From: Synchiropus splendidus
Lineage: Eukaryota; Chordata; Actinopteri; Syngnathiformes; Callionymidae
Assembly: GCF_027744825.2 (NCBI RefSeq)
Contig: NC_071350.1
Coordinates: 558,001 to 622,000 of the forward strand
DNA: 64,000 nucleotides
Direction: 5' to 3'
A model generated the notes under the pieces. That model saw only the letters and a program-made list of their open reading frames with translations. It had not been told where the DNA came from and did no database searches. This document shows, in pieces, positions 10,255 through 24,239 of the stretch; within the stretch, counting starts at the first letter, position 1; each line of letters begins with the position of its first letter. The translations under genes and the position numbers were made by a program.

Positions 10255-13200
10255 CGCATTGTGCCATAACTTTTCAGGGAAGCTTCAGAACATGAAATTT
10301 TAACCTCCCACTATAGCAGACAGGGTCTTTCTAGTAGGTGCACATCAAATCTAAGCTCTCTGAAGTGTTTTTCGAAAGTTATCAACACTTTTATGTTTGG
10401 CGTTCCGAAACCCACCTTATCTCAGGCTGAAAAGCGTTTTTACGCATTGTGCCATAACTTTTCAGGGAAGCTTCAGAACATGAAATTTTAACCTCCCACT
10501 ATAGCAGAAAGGGTCTTTCTAGTAGGTGCACATCAAATCTAAGCTGTCTGAAGTGTTTTTCGATAGTTATCAACACTTTTATGTTTGGCGTTCCGAAACC
10601 CACCTTATCTCAGGCTGAAAAGCGTTTTTGTGCATTGTGCCATAACTTTTCAGGGAAGCTTCAGAACATGAAATTTTAACCTCCCACTATAGCAGAAAGG
10701 GTCTTTCTAGTAGTTGCACATCAAATCTAAACTGCCTGAAGTGTTTTTCCAAAGTTATCAACACTTTTATGTTTGGCGTTCCGAAACCCACCTTATCTCA
10801 GGCTGAAAAGCGTTTTTGTGCATTGTGCCACAACTTTTCAGGAAAGCTTCAGAACATGAAATTTTAACCTCCCACTATAGCAGAAAGGGTCTTTCTAGTA
10901 GTTGCACATCAAATCTAAACTGTCTGAAGTGTTTTTCCAAAGTTATCAACACTTTTATGTTTGGCGTTCCGAAACCCACCTTATCTCAGGCTGAAAAGCG
11001 TTTTTACGCATTGTGCCATAACTTTTCAGGGAAGCTTCAGAACATGAAATTTTAACCTCCCACTATAGCAGAAAGGGTCTTTCTAGTAGTTGCACATCAA
11101 ATCTAAGCTGTCTGAAGTGTTTTTCAAAAGTTATCAACACTTTTATGTTTGGCGTTCCGAAACCCACCTTATCTCAGGCTGAAAAGCGTTTTTGTGCATT
11201 GTGCCATAACTTTTCAGGGAAGCTTCAGAACATGAAATTTTAACCTCCCACTATAGCAGAAAGGGTCTTTCTAGTAGTTGCACATCAAATCTAAACTGTC
11301 TGAAGTGTTTTTCCAAAGTTATCAACACTTTTATGTTTGGCGTTCCGAAACCCACCTTATCTCAGGCTGAAAAGCGTTTTTACGCATTGTGCCATAACTT
11401 TTCAGGGAAGCTTCAGAACATGAAATTTTAACCTCCCACTATAGCAGAAAGGGTCTTTCTAGTAGGTGCACATCAAATCTAAGCTCTCTGAAGTGTTTTT
11501 CGAAAGTTATCAACACTTTTATGTTTGGCGTTCCGAAACCCACCTTATCTCAGGCTGAAAAGCGTTTTTGTGCATTGTGCCATAACTTTTCAGGGAAGCT
11601 TCAGAACATGAAATTTTAACCTCCCACTATAGCAGAAAGGGTCTTTCTAGTAGTTGCACATCAAATCTAAACTGTCTGAAGTGTTTTTCCAAAGTTATTA
11701 ACACTTTTGTATTTGGCGTTCCGAAACCCACCTTATCTCAGGCTGAAAAGCGTTTTTGTGCATTGTGCCATAACTTTTCAGGAAAGCTTCAGAACATGAA
11801 ATTTTAATTTCCCACTATAGCAGAAAGGGTCTTTCTAGTAGTTGCACATCAAATCTAAACTGTCTGAAGTGTTTTTCCAAAGTTATCAACACTTTTATGT
11901 TTGGCGTTCCGAAACCCACCTTATCTCAGGCTGAAAAGCGTTTTTACGCATTGTGCCATAACTTTTCAGGGAAGCTTCAGAACATGAAATTTTAACCTCC
12001 CACTATAGCAGAAAGGGTCTTTCTAGTAGGTGCAAATCAAATCTAAGCTGTCTGAAGTGTTTTTCGAAAGTTATCAACACTTTTATGTTTGGCGTTCCGA
12101 AACCCACCTTATCTCAGGCTGAAAAGCGTTTTTGTGCATTGTGCCATAACTTTTCAGGGAAGCTTCAGAACATGAAATTTTAACCTCCCACTATAGCAGA
12201 AAGGGTCTTTCTAGTAGTTGCACATCAAATCTAAACTGTCTGAAGTGTTTTTCCAAAGTTATTAACACTTTTATGTTCTGCGTTCCGAAACCCACCTTAT
12301 CTCAGGCTGAAAAGCGTTTTTGTGCATTGTGCCATAACTTTTCAGGGAAGCTTCAGAACATGAAATTTTAACCTCCCACTATAGCAGAAATGGTCTTTCT
12401 AGTAGTTGCACATCAAATCTAAACTGTCTGAAGTGTTTTTCCAAAGTTATCAACACTTTTATGTTTGGCGTTCCGAAACCCACCTTATCTCAGGCTGAAA
12501 AGCGTTTTTGTGCACTGTGCCTTAACTTTTCAGGGAAGCTTCAGAACATGAAATTTTAACCTCCCACTATAGCAGAAAGGGTCTTTCTAGTAGTTGCACA
12601 TCAAATCTAAACTGTCTGAAGTGTTTTTCCAAAGTTATCAACACTTTTATGTTTGGCGTTCCGAAACCCACCTTATCTCAGGCTGAAAAGCGTTTTTACG
12701 CATTGTGCCATAACTTTTCAGGGAAGCTTCAGAACATGAAATTTTAACCTCCCACTATAGCAGACAGGGTCTTTCTAGTAGGTGCACATCAAATCTAAGC
12801 TCTCTGAAGTGTTTTTCGAAAGTTATCAACACTTTTATGTTTGGCGTTCCGAAACCCACCTTATCTCAGGCTGAAAAGCGTTTTTACGCATTGTGCCATA
12901 ACTTTTCAGGGAAGCTTCAGAACATGAAATTTTAACCTCCCACTATAGCAGAAAGGGTCTTTCTAGTAGGTGCACATCAAATCTAAGCTGTCTGAAGTGT
13001 TTTTCGATAGTTATCAACACTTTTATGTTTGGCGTTCCGAAACCCACCTTATCTCAGGCTGAAAAGCGTTTTTGTGCATTGTGCCATAACTTTTCAGGGA
13101 AGCTTCAGAACATGAAATTTTAACCTCCCACTATAGCAGAAAGGGTCTTTCTAGTAGTTGCACATCAAATCTAAACTGCCTGAAGTGTTTTTCCAAAGTT

Positions 13201-14402
13201 ATCAACACTTTTATGTTTGGCGTTCCGAAACCCACCTTATCTCAGGCTGAAAAGCGTTTTTGTGCATTGTGCCACAACTTTTCAGGAAAGCTTCAGAACA
13301 TGAAATTTTAACCTCCCACTATAGCAGAAAGGGTCTTTCTAGTAGTTGCACATCAAATCTAAGCTGTCTGAAGTGTTTTTCAAAAGTTATCAACACTTTT
13401 ATGTTTGGCGTTCCGAAACCCACCTTATCTCAGGCTGAAAAGCGTTTTTGTGCATTGTGCCATAACTTTTCAGGGAAGCTTCAGAACATGAAATTTTAAC
13501 CTCCCACTATAGCAGAAAGGGTCTTTCTAGTAGTTGCACATCAAATCTAAACTGTCTGAAGTGTTTTTCCAAAGTTATCAACACTTTTATGTTTGGCGTT
13601 CCGAAACCCACCTTATCTCAGGCTGAAAAGCGTTTTTACGCATTGTGCCATAACTTTTCAGGGAAGCTTCAGAACATGAAATTTTAACCTCCCACTATAG
13701 CAGAAAGGGTCTTTCTAGTAGGTGCACATCAAATCTAAGCTCTCTGAAGTGTTTTTCGAAAGTTATCAACACTTTTATGTTTGGCGTTCCGAAACCCACC
13801 TTATCTCAGGCTGAAAAGCGTTTTTGTGCATTGTGCCATAACTTTTCAGGGAAGCTTCAGAACATGAAATTTTAACCTCCCACTATAGCAGAAAGGGTCT
13901 TTCTAGTAGTTGCACATCAAATCTAAACTGTCTGAAGTGTTTTTCCAAAGTTATTAACACTTTTGTATTTGGCGTTCCGAAACCCACCTTATCTCAGGCT
14001 GAAAAGCGTTTTTGTGCATTGTGCCATAACTTTTCAGGAAAGCTTCAGAACATGAAATTTTAATTTCCCACTATAGCAGAAAGGGTCTTTCTAGTAGTTG
14101 CACATCAAATCTAAACTGTCTGAAGTGTTTTTCCAAAGTTATCAACACTTTTATGTTTGGCGTTCCGAAACCCACCTTATCTCAGGCTGAAAAGCGTTTT
14201 TACGCATTGTGCCATAACTTTTCAGGGAAGCTTCAGAACATGAAATTTTAACCTCCCACTATAGCAGAAAGGGTCTTTCTAGTAGGTGCAAATCAAATCT
14301 AAGCTGTCTGAAGTGTTTTTCGAAAGTTATCAACACTTTTATGTTTGGCGTTCCGAAACCCACCTTATCTCAGGCTGAAAAGCGTTTTTGTGCATTGTGC
14401 CA
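9607..14402 (+). repeat. 13-mer higher-order repeat, 2444 bp, second copy lacks one monomer
   Basis: Markers 2444 bp apart: gttCTgcg 9834/12278, gcaCtgtgccT 10071/12515, cagaCagg 10321/12765, aactgCctg 10735/13179. After 13179 the spacing falls to 2256 bp (12 monomers): cttttGtAttt 11709/13965 and taaTTtccc 11808/14064. The class A unit that follows the caCaac unit in copy 1 (about 10.9-11.1 kb) is missing in copy 2, where a D unit follows directly. Copy 1 is about 9607-12050; copy 2 about 12051-14402. Confidence 0.87.
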
Positions 14403-17400
14403 CAACTTTTCAGGAAAGCTTCAGAACATGAAATTTTAACCTCCCACTATAGCAGAAAGGGTCTTTCTAGTAGTTGCACATCAAATCTAAACTGTCTGAA
14501 GTGTTTTTCCAAAGTTATCAACACTTTTATGTTTGGCGTTCCGAAACCCACCTTATCTCAGGCTGAAAAGCGTTTTTACGCATTGTGCCATAACTTTTCA
14601 GGGAAGCTTCAGAACATGAAATTTTAACCTCCCACTATAGCAGAAAGGGTCTTTCTAGTAGGTGCACATCAAATCTAAGCTCTCTGAAGTGTTTTTCGAA
14701 AGTTATCAACACTTTTATGTTTGGCGTTCCGAAACCCACCTTATCTCAGGCTGAAAAGCGTTTTTGTGCATTGTGCCATAACTTTTCAGGGAAGCTTCAG
14801 AACATGTAATTTTAACCTCCCACTATAGCAGAAAGGGTCTTGTCTTTCTAGTAGTTGCACATCAAATCTAAACTGTCTGAAGTGTTTTTCCAAAGTTATT
14901 AACACTTTTATGTTTGGCGTTCCGAAACCCACCTTATCTCAGGCTGAAAAGCGTTTTTGTGCATTGTGCCATAACTTTTCAGGGAAGCTTCAGAACATGA
15001 AATTTTAACCTCCCACTATAGCAGAAAGGGTCTTTCCAGTAGTGGCACATCAAATCTAAACTGTCTGAAGTGTTTTTCCAAAGTTATTAACACTTTTATG
15101 TTTGGCGTTCCGAAACCCACCTTATCTCAGGCTGAAAAGCGTTTTTGTGCATTGTGCCATAACTTTTCAGGGAAGCTTCAGAACATGAAATTTTAACCTC
15201 CCACTATAGCAGAAAGGGTCTTTCTAGTAGTTGCACATCAAATCTAAACTGTCTGAAGTGTTTTTCCAAAGTTATCAACACTTTTATGTTTGGCGTTCCG
15301 AAACCCACCTTATCTCAGGCTGAAAAGCGTTTTTACGCATTGTGCCATAACTTTTCAGGGAAGCTTCAGAACATGACATTTTAACCTCCCACTATAGCAG
15401 AAAGGGTCTTTCTAGTAGTTGCACATCAAATCTAAGCTGTCTGAAGTGTTTTTCAAAAGTTATCAACACTTTTATGTTTGGCGTTCCGAAACCCACCTTA
15501 TCTCAGGCTGAAAAGCGTTTTTGTGCATTGTGCCATAACTTTTCAGGAAAGCTTTAGAACATGAAATTTTAACCTCCCACTATAGCAGAAAGGGTCTTTC
15601 TAGTAGTTGCACATCAAATCTAAACTGTGTGAAGTGTTTTTCCAAAGTTATCAACACTTTTATGTTTGGCGTTCCGAAACCCACCTTATCTCAGGCTGAA
15701 AAGCGTTTTTACGCATTGTGCCATAACTTTTCAGGGAAGCTTCAGAACATGAAATTTTAACCTCCCACTATAGCAGAAAGGGTCTTTCTAGTAGGTGCAC
15801 ATCAAATCTAAGCTCTCTGAAGTGTTTTTCGAAAGTTATCAACACTTTTATGTTTGGCGTTCCGAAACCCACCTTATCTCAGGCTGAAAAGCGTTTTTGT
15901 GCATTGTGCCATAACTTTTCAGGGAAGCTTCAGAACATGAAATTTTAACCTCCCACTATAGCAGAAAGGGTCTTTCTAGTAGGTGCACATCAAATCTAAG
16001 CTGTCTGAAGTGTTTTTCGATAGTTATCAACACTTTTATGTTTGGCGTTCCGAAACCCACCTTATCTCAGGCTGAAAAGCGTTTTTGTGCATTGTGCCAT
16101 AACTTTTCAGGGAAGCTTCAGAACATGAAATTTTAAGCTCCCACTATAGCAGAAAGGGTCTTTCTAGTAGTTGCACATCAAATCTAAACTGTCTGAAGTG
16201 TTTTTCCAAAGTTATCAACACTTTTATGTTTGGCGTTCCGAAACCCACCTTATCTCAGGCTGAAAAGCGTTTTTGTGCATTGTGCCATAACTTTTCAGGG
16301 AAGCTTCAGAACATGAAATTTTAACCTCCCACTATAGCAGAAAGGGTCTTTCTAGTAGTTGCACATCAAATCTAAGCTGTCTGAAGTGTTTTTCAAAAGT
16401 TATCAACACTTTTATGTTTGGCGTTCCGAAACCCACCTTATCTCAGGCTGAAAAGCGTTTTTGTGCATTGTGCCATAACTTTTCAGGGAAGCTTCAGAAC
16501 ATGAAATTTTAACCTCCCACTATAGCAGAAAGGGTCTTTCTAGTAGTTGCACATCAAATCTAAACTGTCTGAAGTGTTTTTCCAAAGTTATTAACACTTT
16601 TATGTTTGGCGTTCCGAAACCCACCTTATCTCAGGCTGAAAAGCGTTTTTGTGCATTGTGCCATAACTTTTCAGGGAAGCTTCAGAACATGAAATTTTAA
16701 CCTCCCACTATAGCAGAAAGGGTCTTTCTAGTAGTTGCACATCAAATCTAAACTGTCTGAAGTGTTTTTCCAAAGTTATTAACACTTTTATGTTTGGCGT
16801 TCCGAAACCCACCTTATCTCAGGCTGAAAAGCGTTTTTGTGCATTGTGCCATAACTTTTCAGGGAAGCTTCAGAACATGAAATTTTAACCTCCCACTATA
16901 GCAGAAAGGGTCTTTCTAGTAGTTGCACATCAAATCTAAACTGTCTGAAGTGTTTTTCCAAAGTTATCAACACTTTTATGTTTGGCGTTCCGAAACCCAC
17001 CTTATCTCAGGCTGAAAAGCGTTTTTACGCATTGTGCCATAACTTTTCAGGGAAGCTTCAGAACATGAAATTTTAACCTCCCACTATAGCAGAAAGGGTC
17101 TTTCTAGTAGGTGCACATCAAATCTAAGCTCTCTGAAGTGTTTTTCGAAAGTTATCAACACTTTTATGTTTGGCGTTCCGAAACCCACCTTATCTCGGGC
17201 TGAAAAGCGTTTTTGTGCATTGTGCCATAACTTTTCAGGGAAGCTTCAGAACATGAAATTTTAACCTCCCACTATAGCAGAAAGGGTCTTTCTAGTAGTT
17301 GCACATCAAATCTAAACTGTCTGAAGTGTTTTTCCAAAGTTATCAACACTTTTATGTTTGGCGTTCCGAAACCCACCTTATCTCAGGCTGAAAAGCGTTT

Positions 17401-17719
17401 TTACGCATTGTGCCATAACTTTTCAGGGAAGCTTCAGAACATGAAATTTTAACCTCCCACTATAGCAGAAAGGGTCTTTCTAGTAGGTGCAAATCAAATC
17501 TAAGCTGTCTGAAGTGTTTTTCGAAAGTTATCAACACTTTTATGTTTGGCGTTCCGAAACCCACCTTTTCTCAGGCTGAAAAGCGTTTTTGTGCATTGTG
17601 CCATAACTTTTCAGGGAAGCTTCAGAACATGAAATTTTAACCTCCCACTATAGCAGAAAGGGTCTTTCTAGTAGTTGCACATCAAATCTAAACTGTCTGA
17701 AGTGTTTTTCCAAAGTTAT
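14065..17719 (+). repeat. Segment S, copy 2, with left extension
   Basis: This is collinear with 29308-33150. Shared private variants: taaTTtccc 14064/29307, GTCTT duplication 14837/30268, tcttCcagtagtGg at 15031/30462, acatgaCattt 15377/30808, the E unit, and accttTtc near 17565/32996. The offset is 15243 bp at the left and 15431 bp from 14837 rightwards, because the right copy has one extra monomer. Copy-specific changes: ctttTag near 15554, taaGctccc near 16136 and ctcGggc near 17197. The part from 15422 also matches 1-1981. Confidence 0.87.
14837..14846 (+). repeat. GTCTT duplication (193-bp monomer)
   Basis: GTCTT is doubled in tandem near the end of the monomer (gggtcttgtctttctag instead of gggtctttctag). 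The same monomer has T at m143 (acatgTaat). Confidence 0.95.
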
Positions 17720-17849
17720 TAACACTTTTATGTTTGGCGTTCCGAAACCCACCTTATCTCAGGCTGAAAAGCGTTTTTGTGCATTGTGCCATAACTTTTC
17801 AGGGAAGCTTCAGAACATGAAATTTTAACCTCCCACTATAGCAGAAAGG

Positions 17850-17859
17850 GTCTTGTCTT
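17850..17859 (+). repeat. GTCTT duplication (193-bp monomer)
   Basis: The same 5-bp tandem duplication, but in a monomer that keeps the normal acatgAaat. It is the only one of the six not linked to acatgTaat. Confidence 0.95.
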
Positions 17860-20800
17860 TCTAGTAGTTGCACATCAAATCTAAACTGTCTGAAGTGTTT
17901 TTCCAAAGTTATCAACACTTTTATGTTTGGCGTTCCGAAACCCACCTTATCTCAGGCTGAAAAGCGTTTTTACGCATTGTGCCATAACTTTTCAGGGAAG
18001 CTTCAGAACATGAAATTTTAACCTCCCACTATAGCAGAAAGGGTCTTTCTAGTAGTTGCACATCAAATCTAAACTGTCTGAAGTGTTTTTCCAAAGTTAT
18101 CAACACTTTTATGTTTGGCGTTCCGAAACCCACCTTATCTCAGGCTGAAAAGCGTTTTTACGCATTGTGCCATAACTTTTCAGGGAAGCTTCAGAACATG
18201 AAATTTTAACCTCCCACTATAGCAGAAAGGGTCTTTCTAGTAGGTGCACATCAAATCTAAGCTCTCTGAAGTGTTTTTCGAAAGTTATCAACACTTTTAT
18301 GTTTGGCGTTCCGAAACCCACCTTATCTCAGGCTGAAAAGCGTTTTTGTGCATTGTGCCATAACTTTTCAGGGAAGCTTCAGAACATGAAATTTTAACCT
18401 CCCACTATAGCAGAAAGGGTCTTTCTAGTAGTTGCACATCAAATCTAAACTGTCTGAAGTGTTTTTCCAAAGTTATCAACACTTTTATGTTTGGCGTTCC
18501 GAAACCCACCTTATCTCAGGCTGAAAAGCGTTTTTACGCATTGTGCCATAACTTTTCAGGGAAGCTTCAGAACATGAAATTTTAACCTCCCACTATAGCA
18601 GAAAGGGTCTTTCTAGTAGGTGCAAATCAAATCTAAGCTGTCTGAAGTGTTTTTCGAAAGTTATCAACACTTTTATGTTTGGCGTTCCGAAACCCAGCTT
18701 TTCTCAGGCTGAAAAGCGTTTTTGTGCATTGTGCCATAACTTTTCAGGGAAGCTTCAGAACATGAAATTTTAACCTCCCACTATAGCAGAAAGGGTCTTT
18801 CTAGTAGTTGCACATCAAATCTAAACTGTCTGAAGTGTTTTTCCAAAGTTATCAACACTTTTATGTTTGGCGTTCCGAAACCCACCTTATCTCAGGCTGA
18901 AAAGCGTTTTTACGCATTGTGCCATAACTTTTCAGGGAAGCTTCAGAACATGAAATTTTAACCTCCCACTATAGCAGAAAGGGTCTTTCTAGTAGGTGCA
19001 CATCAAATCTAAGCTCTCTGAAGTGTTTTTCGAAAGTTATCAACACTTTTATGTTTGGCGTTCCGAAACCCACCTTATCTCAGGCTGAAAAGCGTTTTTG
19101 TGCATTGTGCCATAACTTTTCAGGGAAGCTTCAGAACATGTAATTTTAACCTCCCACTATAGCAGAAAGGGTCTTGTCTTTCTAGTAGTTGCACATCAAA
19201 TCTAAACTGTCTGAAGTGTTTTTCCAAAGATATTAACACTTTTATGTTTGGCGTTCCGAAACCCACCTTATCTCAGGCTGAAAAGCGTTTTTGTGCATTG
19301 TGCCATAACTTTTCAGGAAAGCTTCAGAACATGAAATTTTAACCTCCCACTATAGCAGAAAGGGTCTTTCTAGTAGTTGCACATCAAATCTAAACTGTCT
19401 GAAGTGTTTTTCCAAAGTTATCAACACTTTTATGTTTGGCGTTCCGAAACCCACCTTATCTCAGGCTGAAAAGCGTTTTTACGCATTGTGCCATAACTTT
19501 TCAGGGAAGCTTCAGAACATGAAATTTTAACCTCCCACTATAGCAGAAAGGGTCTTTCTAGTAGTTGCACATCAAATCTAAGCTGTCTGAAGTGTTTTTC
19601 AAAAGTTATCAACACTTTTATGTTTGGCGTTCCGAAACCCACCTTATCTCAGGCTGAAAAGCGTTTTTGTGCATTGTGCCATAACTTTTCAGGAAAGCTT
19701 CAGAACATGAAATTTTAACCTCCCACTATAGCAGAACGGGTCTTTCTAGTAGTTGCACATCAAATCTAAACTGTCTGAAGTGTTTTTCCAAAGTTATCAA
19801 CACTTTTATGTTTGGCGTTCCGAAACCCACCTTATCTCAGGCTGAAAAGCGTTTTTGTGCATTGTGCCATAACTTTTCAGGAAAGCTTCAGAACATGAAA
19901 TTTTAACCTCCCACTATAGCAGAAAGGGTCTTTCTAGTAGTTGCACATCAAATCTAAGCTGTCGGAAGTGTTTTTCAAAAGTTATCAACACTTTTATGTT
20001 TGGCGTTCCGAAACCCACCTTATGTCAGGCTGAAAAGCGTTTTTGTGCATTGTGCCATAACTTTTCAGGAAAGCTTCAGAACATGAAATTTTAACCTCCC
20101 ACTATAGCAGAAAGGGTCTTTCTAGTAGTTGCACATCAAATCTAAACTGTCTGAAGTGTTTTTCCAAAGTTATCAACACTTTTATGTTTGGCGTTCCGAA
20201 ACCCACCTTATCTCAGGCTGAAAAGCGTTTTTGTGCATTGTGCCATAACTTTTCAGGAAAGCTTCAGAACATGAAATTTTAACCTCCCACTATAGCAGAA
20301 AGGGTCTTTCTAGTAGTTGCACATCAAATCTAAGCTATCTTAAGTGTTTTTCAAAAGTTATCAACACTTTTATGTTTGGCGTTCCGAAACCCACCTTATC
20401 TCAGGCTGAAAAGCGTTTTTGTGCATTGTGCCATAACTTTTCAGGGAAGCTTCAGAACATGAAATTTTAACCTCCCACTATAGCAGAAAGGGTCTTTCTA
20501 GTAGTTGCACATCAAATCTAAACTGTCTGAAGTGTTTTTCCAAAGTTATCAACACTTTTATGTTTGGCGTTCCGAAACCCACCTTATCTCAGGCTGAAAA
20601 GCGTTTTTACGCATTGTGCCATAACTTTTCAGGAAAGCTTCAGAACATGAAATTTTAACCTCCCACTATAGCAGAAAGGGTCTTTCTAGTAGTTGCACAT
20701 CAAATCAAAGCTGTCTGAAGTGTTTTTCAAAAGTTATCAACACTTTTATGTTTGGCGTTCCGAAACCCACCTTATCTCAGGCTGAAAAGCGTTTTTGTGC

Positions 20801-23800
20801 ATTGTGCCATAACTTTTCAGGAAAGCTTCAGAACATGAAATTTTAACCTCCCACTATAGCAGAAAGGGTCTTTCTAGTAGTTGCACATCAAATCTAAACT
20901 GTCTGAAGTGTTTTTCCAAAGTTATCAACACTTTTATGTTTGGCGTTCCGAAACCCACCTTATCTCAGGCTGAAAAGCGTTTTTACGCATTGTGCCATAA
21001 CTTTTCAGGGAAGCTTCAGAACATGAAATTTTAACCTCCCACTATAGCAGAAAGGGTCTTTCTAGTAGGTGCACATCAAATCTAAGCTCTCTGAAGTGTT
21101 TTTCGAAAGTTATCAACACTTTTATGTTTGGCGTTCCGAAACCCACCTTATCTCAGGCTGAAAAGCGTTTTTGTGCATTGTGCCATAACTTTTCAGGAAA
21201 GCTTCAGAACATGAAATTGTGACCTCCCACTATAGCAGAAAGGGTCTTTCTAGTAGTTGCACATCAAATCTAAACTGTCTGAAGTGTTTTTCCAAAGTTA
21301 TCAACACTTTTATGTTTGGCGTTCCGAAACCCACCTTATCTCAGGCTGAAAAGCGTTTTTGTGCATTGTGCCATAACTTTTCAGGGAAGCTTCAGAACAT
21401 GAAATTTTAACCTCCCACTATAGCAGAAAGGGTCTTTCTAGTAGTTGCACATCAAATCTAAGCTGTCTGAAGTGTTTTTCAAAAGTTATCAACACTTTTA
21501 TGTTTGGCGTTCCGAAACCCACCTTATCTCAGGCTGAAAAGCGTTTTTGTGCATTGTGCCATAACTTTTCAGGGAAGCTTCAGAACATGAAATTTTAACC
21601 TCCCACTATAGCAGAAAGGGTCTTTCTAGTAGGTGCACATCAAATCTAAGCTCTCTGAAGTGTTTTTCGAAAGTTATCAACACTTTTATGTTTGGCGTTC
21701 CGAAACCCACCTTATCTCAGGCTGAAAAGCGTTTTTGTGCATTGTGCCATAACTTTTCAGGGAAGCTTCAGAACATGAAATTTTAACCTCCCACTATAGC
21801 AGAAAGGGTCTTTCTAGTAGTTGCACATCAAATCTAAACTGTCTGAAGTGTTTTTCCAAAGTTATCAACACTTTTATGTTTGGCGTTCCGAAACCCACCT
21901 TATCTCAGGCTGAAAAGCGTTTTTACGCATTGTGCCATAACTTTTCACGGAAGCTTCAGAACATGAAATTTTAACCTCCCACTATAGCAGAAAGGGTCTT
22001 TCTAGTAGGTGCACATCAAATCTAAGCTCTCTGAAGTGTTTTTCGAAAGTTATCAACACTTTTATGTTTGGCGTTCCGAAACCCACCTTATCTCAGGCTG
22101 AAAAGCGTTTTTGTGCATTGTGCCATAACTTTTCAGGGAAGCTTCAGAACATGAAATTTTAACCTCCCACTATAGCAGAAAGGGTCTTTCTAGTAGTTGC
22201 ACATCAAATCTAAACTGTCTGAAGTGTTTTTCCAAAGTTATTAACACTTTTATGTTTGGCGTTCCGAAACCCACCTTATCTCAGGCTGAAAAGCGTTTTT
22301 GTGCATTGTGCCATAACTTTTCAGGAAAGCTTCAGAACATGAAATTTTAACCTCCCACTATAGCAGAAAGGGTCTTTCTAGTAGTTGCACATCAAATCTA
22401 AACTGTCTGAAGTGTTTTTCCAAAGTTATCAACACTTTTATGTTTGGCGTTCCGAAACCCACCTTATCTCAGGCTGAAAAGCGTTTTTACGCATTGTGCC
22501 ATAACTTTTCAGGGAAGCTTCAGAACATGAAATTTTAACCTCCCACTATAGCAGAAAGGGTCTTTCTAGTAGTTGCACATCAAATCTAAACTGTCTGAAG
22601 TGTTTTTCCAAAGTTATCAACACTTTTATGTTTGGCGTTCCGAAACCCACCTTATCTCAGGCTGAAAAGCGTTTTTGTGCATTGTGCCATAACTTTTCAG
22701 GGAAGCTTCAGAACATGAAATTTAAACCTCCCACTATAGCAGAAAGGGTCTTTCTAGTAGTTGCACATCAAATCTAAGCTGTCTGAAGTGTTTTTCAAAA
22801 GTTATCAACACTTTTATGTTTGGCGTTCCGAAACCCACCTTATCTCAGGCTGAAAAGCGTTTTTGTGCATTGTGCCATAACTTTTCAGGAAAGCTTCAGA
22901 ACATGAAATTTTAACCTCCCACTATAGAAGAAAGGGTCTTTCTAGTAGTTGCACATCAAATCTAAACTGTCTGAAGTGTTTTTCCAAAGTTATCAACACT
23001 TTTATGTTTGGCGTTCCGAAACCCACCTTATCTCAGGCTGAAAAGCGTTTTTACGCATTGTGCCATAACTTTTCAGGGAAGCTTCAGAACATGAAATTTT
23101 AACCTCCCACTATAGCAGAAAGGGTCTTTCTAGTAGGTGCACATCAAATCTAAGCTCTCTGAAGTGTTTTTCGAAAGTTATCAACACTTTTATGTTTGGC
23201 GTTCCGAAACCCACCTTATCTCAGGCTGAAAAGCGTTTTTGTGCATTGTGCCATAACTTTTCAGGAAAGCTTCAGAACATGAAATTTTAACCTCCCACTA
23301 TAGCAGAAAGGGTCTTTCTAGTAGTTGCACATCAAATCTAAGCTGTCTGAAGTGTTTTTCAAAAGTTATCAACACTTTTATGTTTGGCGTTCCGAAACCC
23401 ACCTTATCTCAGGCTGAAAAGCGTTTTTGTGCATTGTGCCATAACTTTTCAGGAAAGCTTCAGAACATGAAATTTTAACCTCCCACTATAGCAGAAAGGG
23501 TCTTTCTTGTAGTTGCACATCAAATCTAAACTGTCTGAAGTGTTTTTCCAAAGTTATCAACACTTTTATGTTTGGCGTTCCGAAACCCACCTTATCTCAG
23601 GCTGAAAAGCGTTTTTGTGCATTGTGCCATAACTTTTCAGGAAAGCTTCAGAACATGAAATTTTAACCTCCCACTATAGCAGAAAGGGTCTTTCTAGTAG
23701 TTGCACATCAAATCTAAGCTGTCTGAAGTGTTTTTCAAAAGTTATCAACACTTTTATGTTTGGCGTACCGAAACCCACCTTATCTCAGGCTGAAAAGCGT

Positions 23801-24239
23801 TTTTGTGCATTGTGCCATAACTTTTCAGGAAAGCTTCAGAACATGAAATTTTAACCTCCCACTATAGCAGAAAGGGTCTTTCTAGTAGTTGCACATCAAA
23901 TCTAAACTGTCTGAAGTGTTTTTCCAAAGTTATCAACACTTTTATGTTTGGCGTTCCGAAACCCACCTTATCTCAGGCTGAAAAGCGTTTTTGTGCATTG
24001 TGCCATAACTTTTCAGGAAAGCTTCAGAACATGAAATTTTAACCTCCCACTATAGCAGAAAGGGTCTTTCTAGTAGTTGCACATCAAATCTAAGCTATCT
24101 TAAGTGTTTTTCAAAAGTTATCAACACTTTTATGTTTGGCGTTCCGAAACCCACCTTATCTCAGGCTGAAAAGCGTTTTTACGCATTGTGCCATAACTTT
24201 TCAGGGAAGCTTCAGAACATGAAATTTTAACCTCCCACA
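17860..24239 (+). repeat. Satellite with segments displaced by 19-20 monomers
   Basis: No tight tandem HOR is seen here, but segments recur farther right. The aagctAtctTaag variant at 20331 recurs at 24091 (3760 bp, 20 monomers). The gaaattGt variant at 21219 recurs at 24791 (3572 bp, 19 monomers). The atagAag variant at 22928 recurs at 28756 (5828 bp, 31 monomers). Many D(ggA) and F(ggA) units alternate between about 19.6 and 20.9 kb and again at 23.3-24.1 kb. Other private changes include cccaGctt near 18697 and tttcaCgg near 21948. Confidence 0.75.
19171..19180 (+). repeat. GTCTT duplication (193-bp monomer)
   Basis: Tandem 5-bp duplication linked to acatgTaat in the same monomer, as at 14837. 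Confidence 0.95.

Noticed and set aside
14837..14846. GTCTT duplication as a transposon target-site duplication
   Set aside because: The two copies are directly adjacent with nothing between them, so slippage is simpler. An excision footprint cannot be excluded but has no support.
21219..21410. 63-codon open frame
   Set aside because: It starts in the private gaaattGtGacc variant, which replaces the TAA of the normal unit. Same satellite frame as the others.
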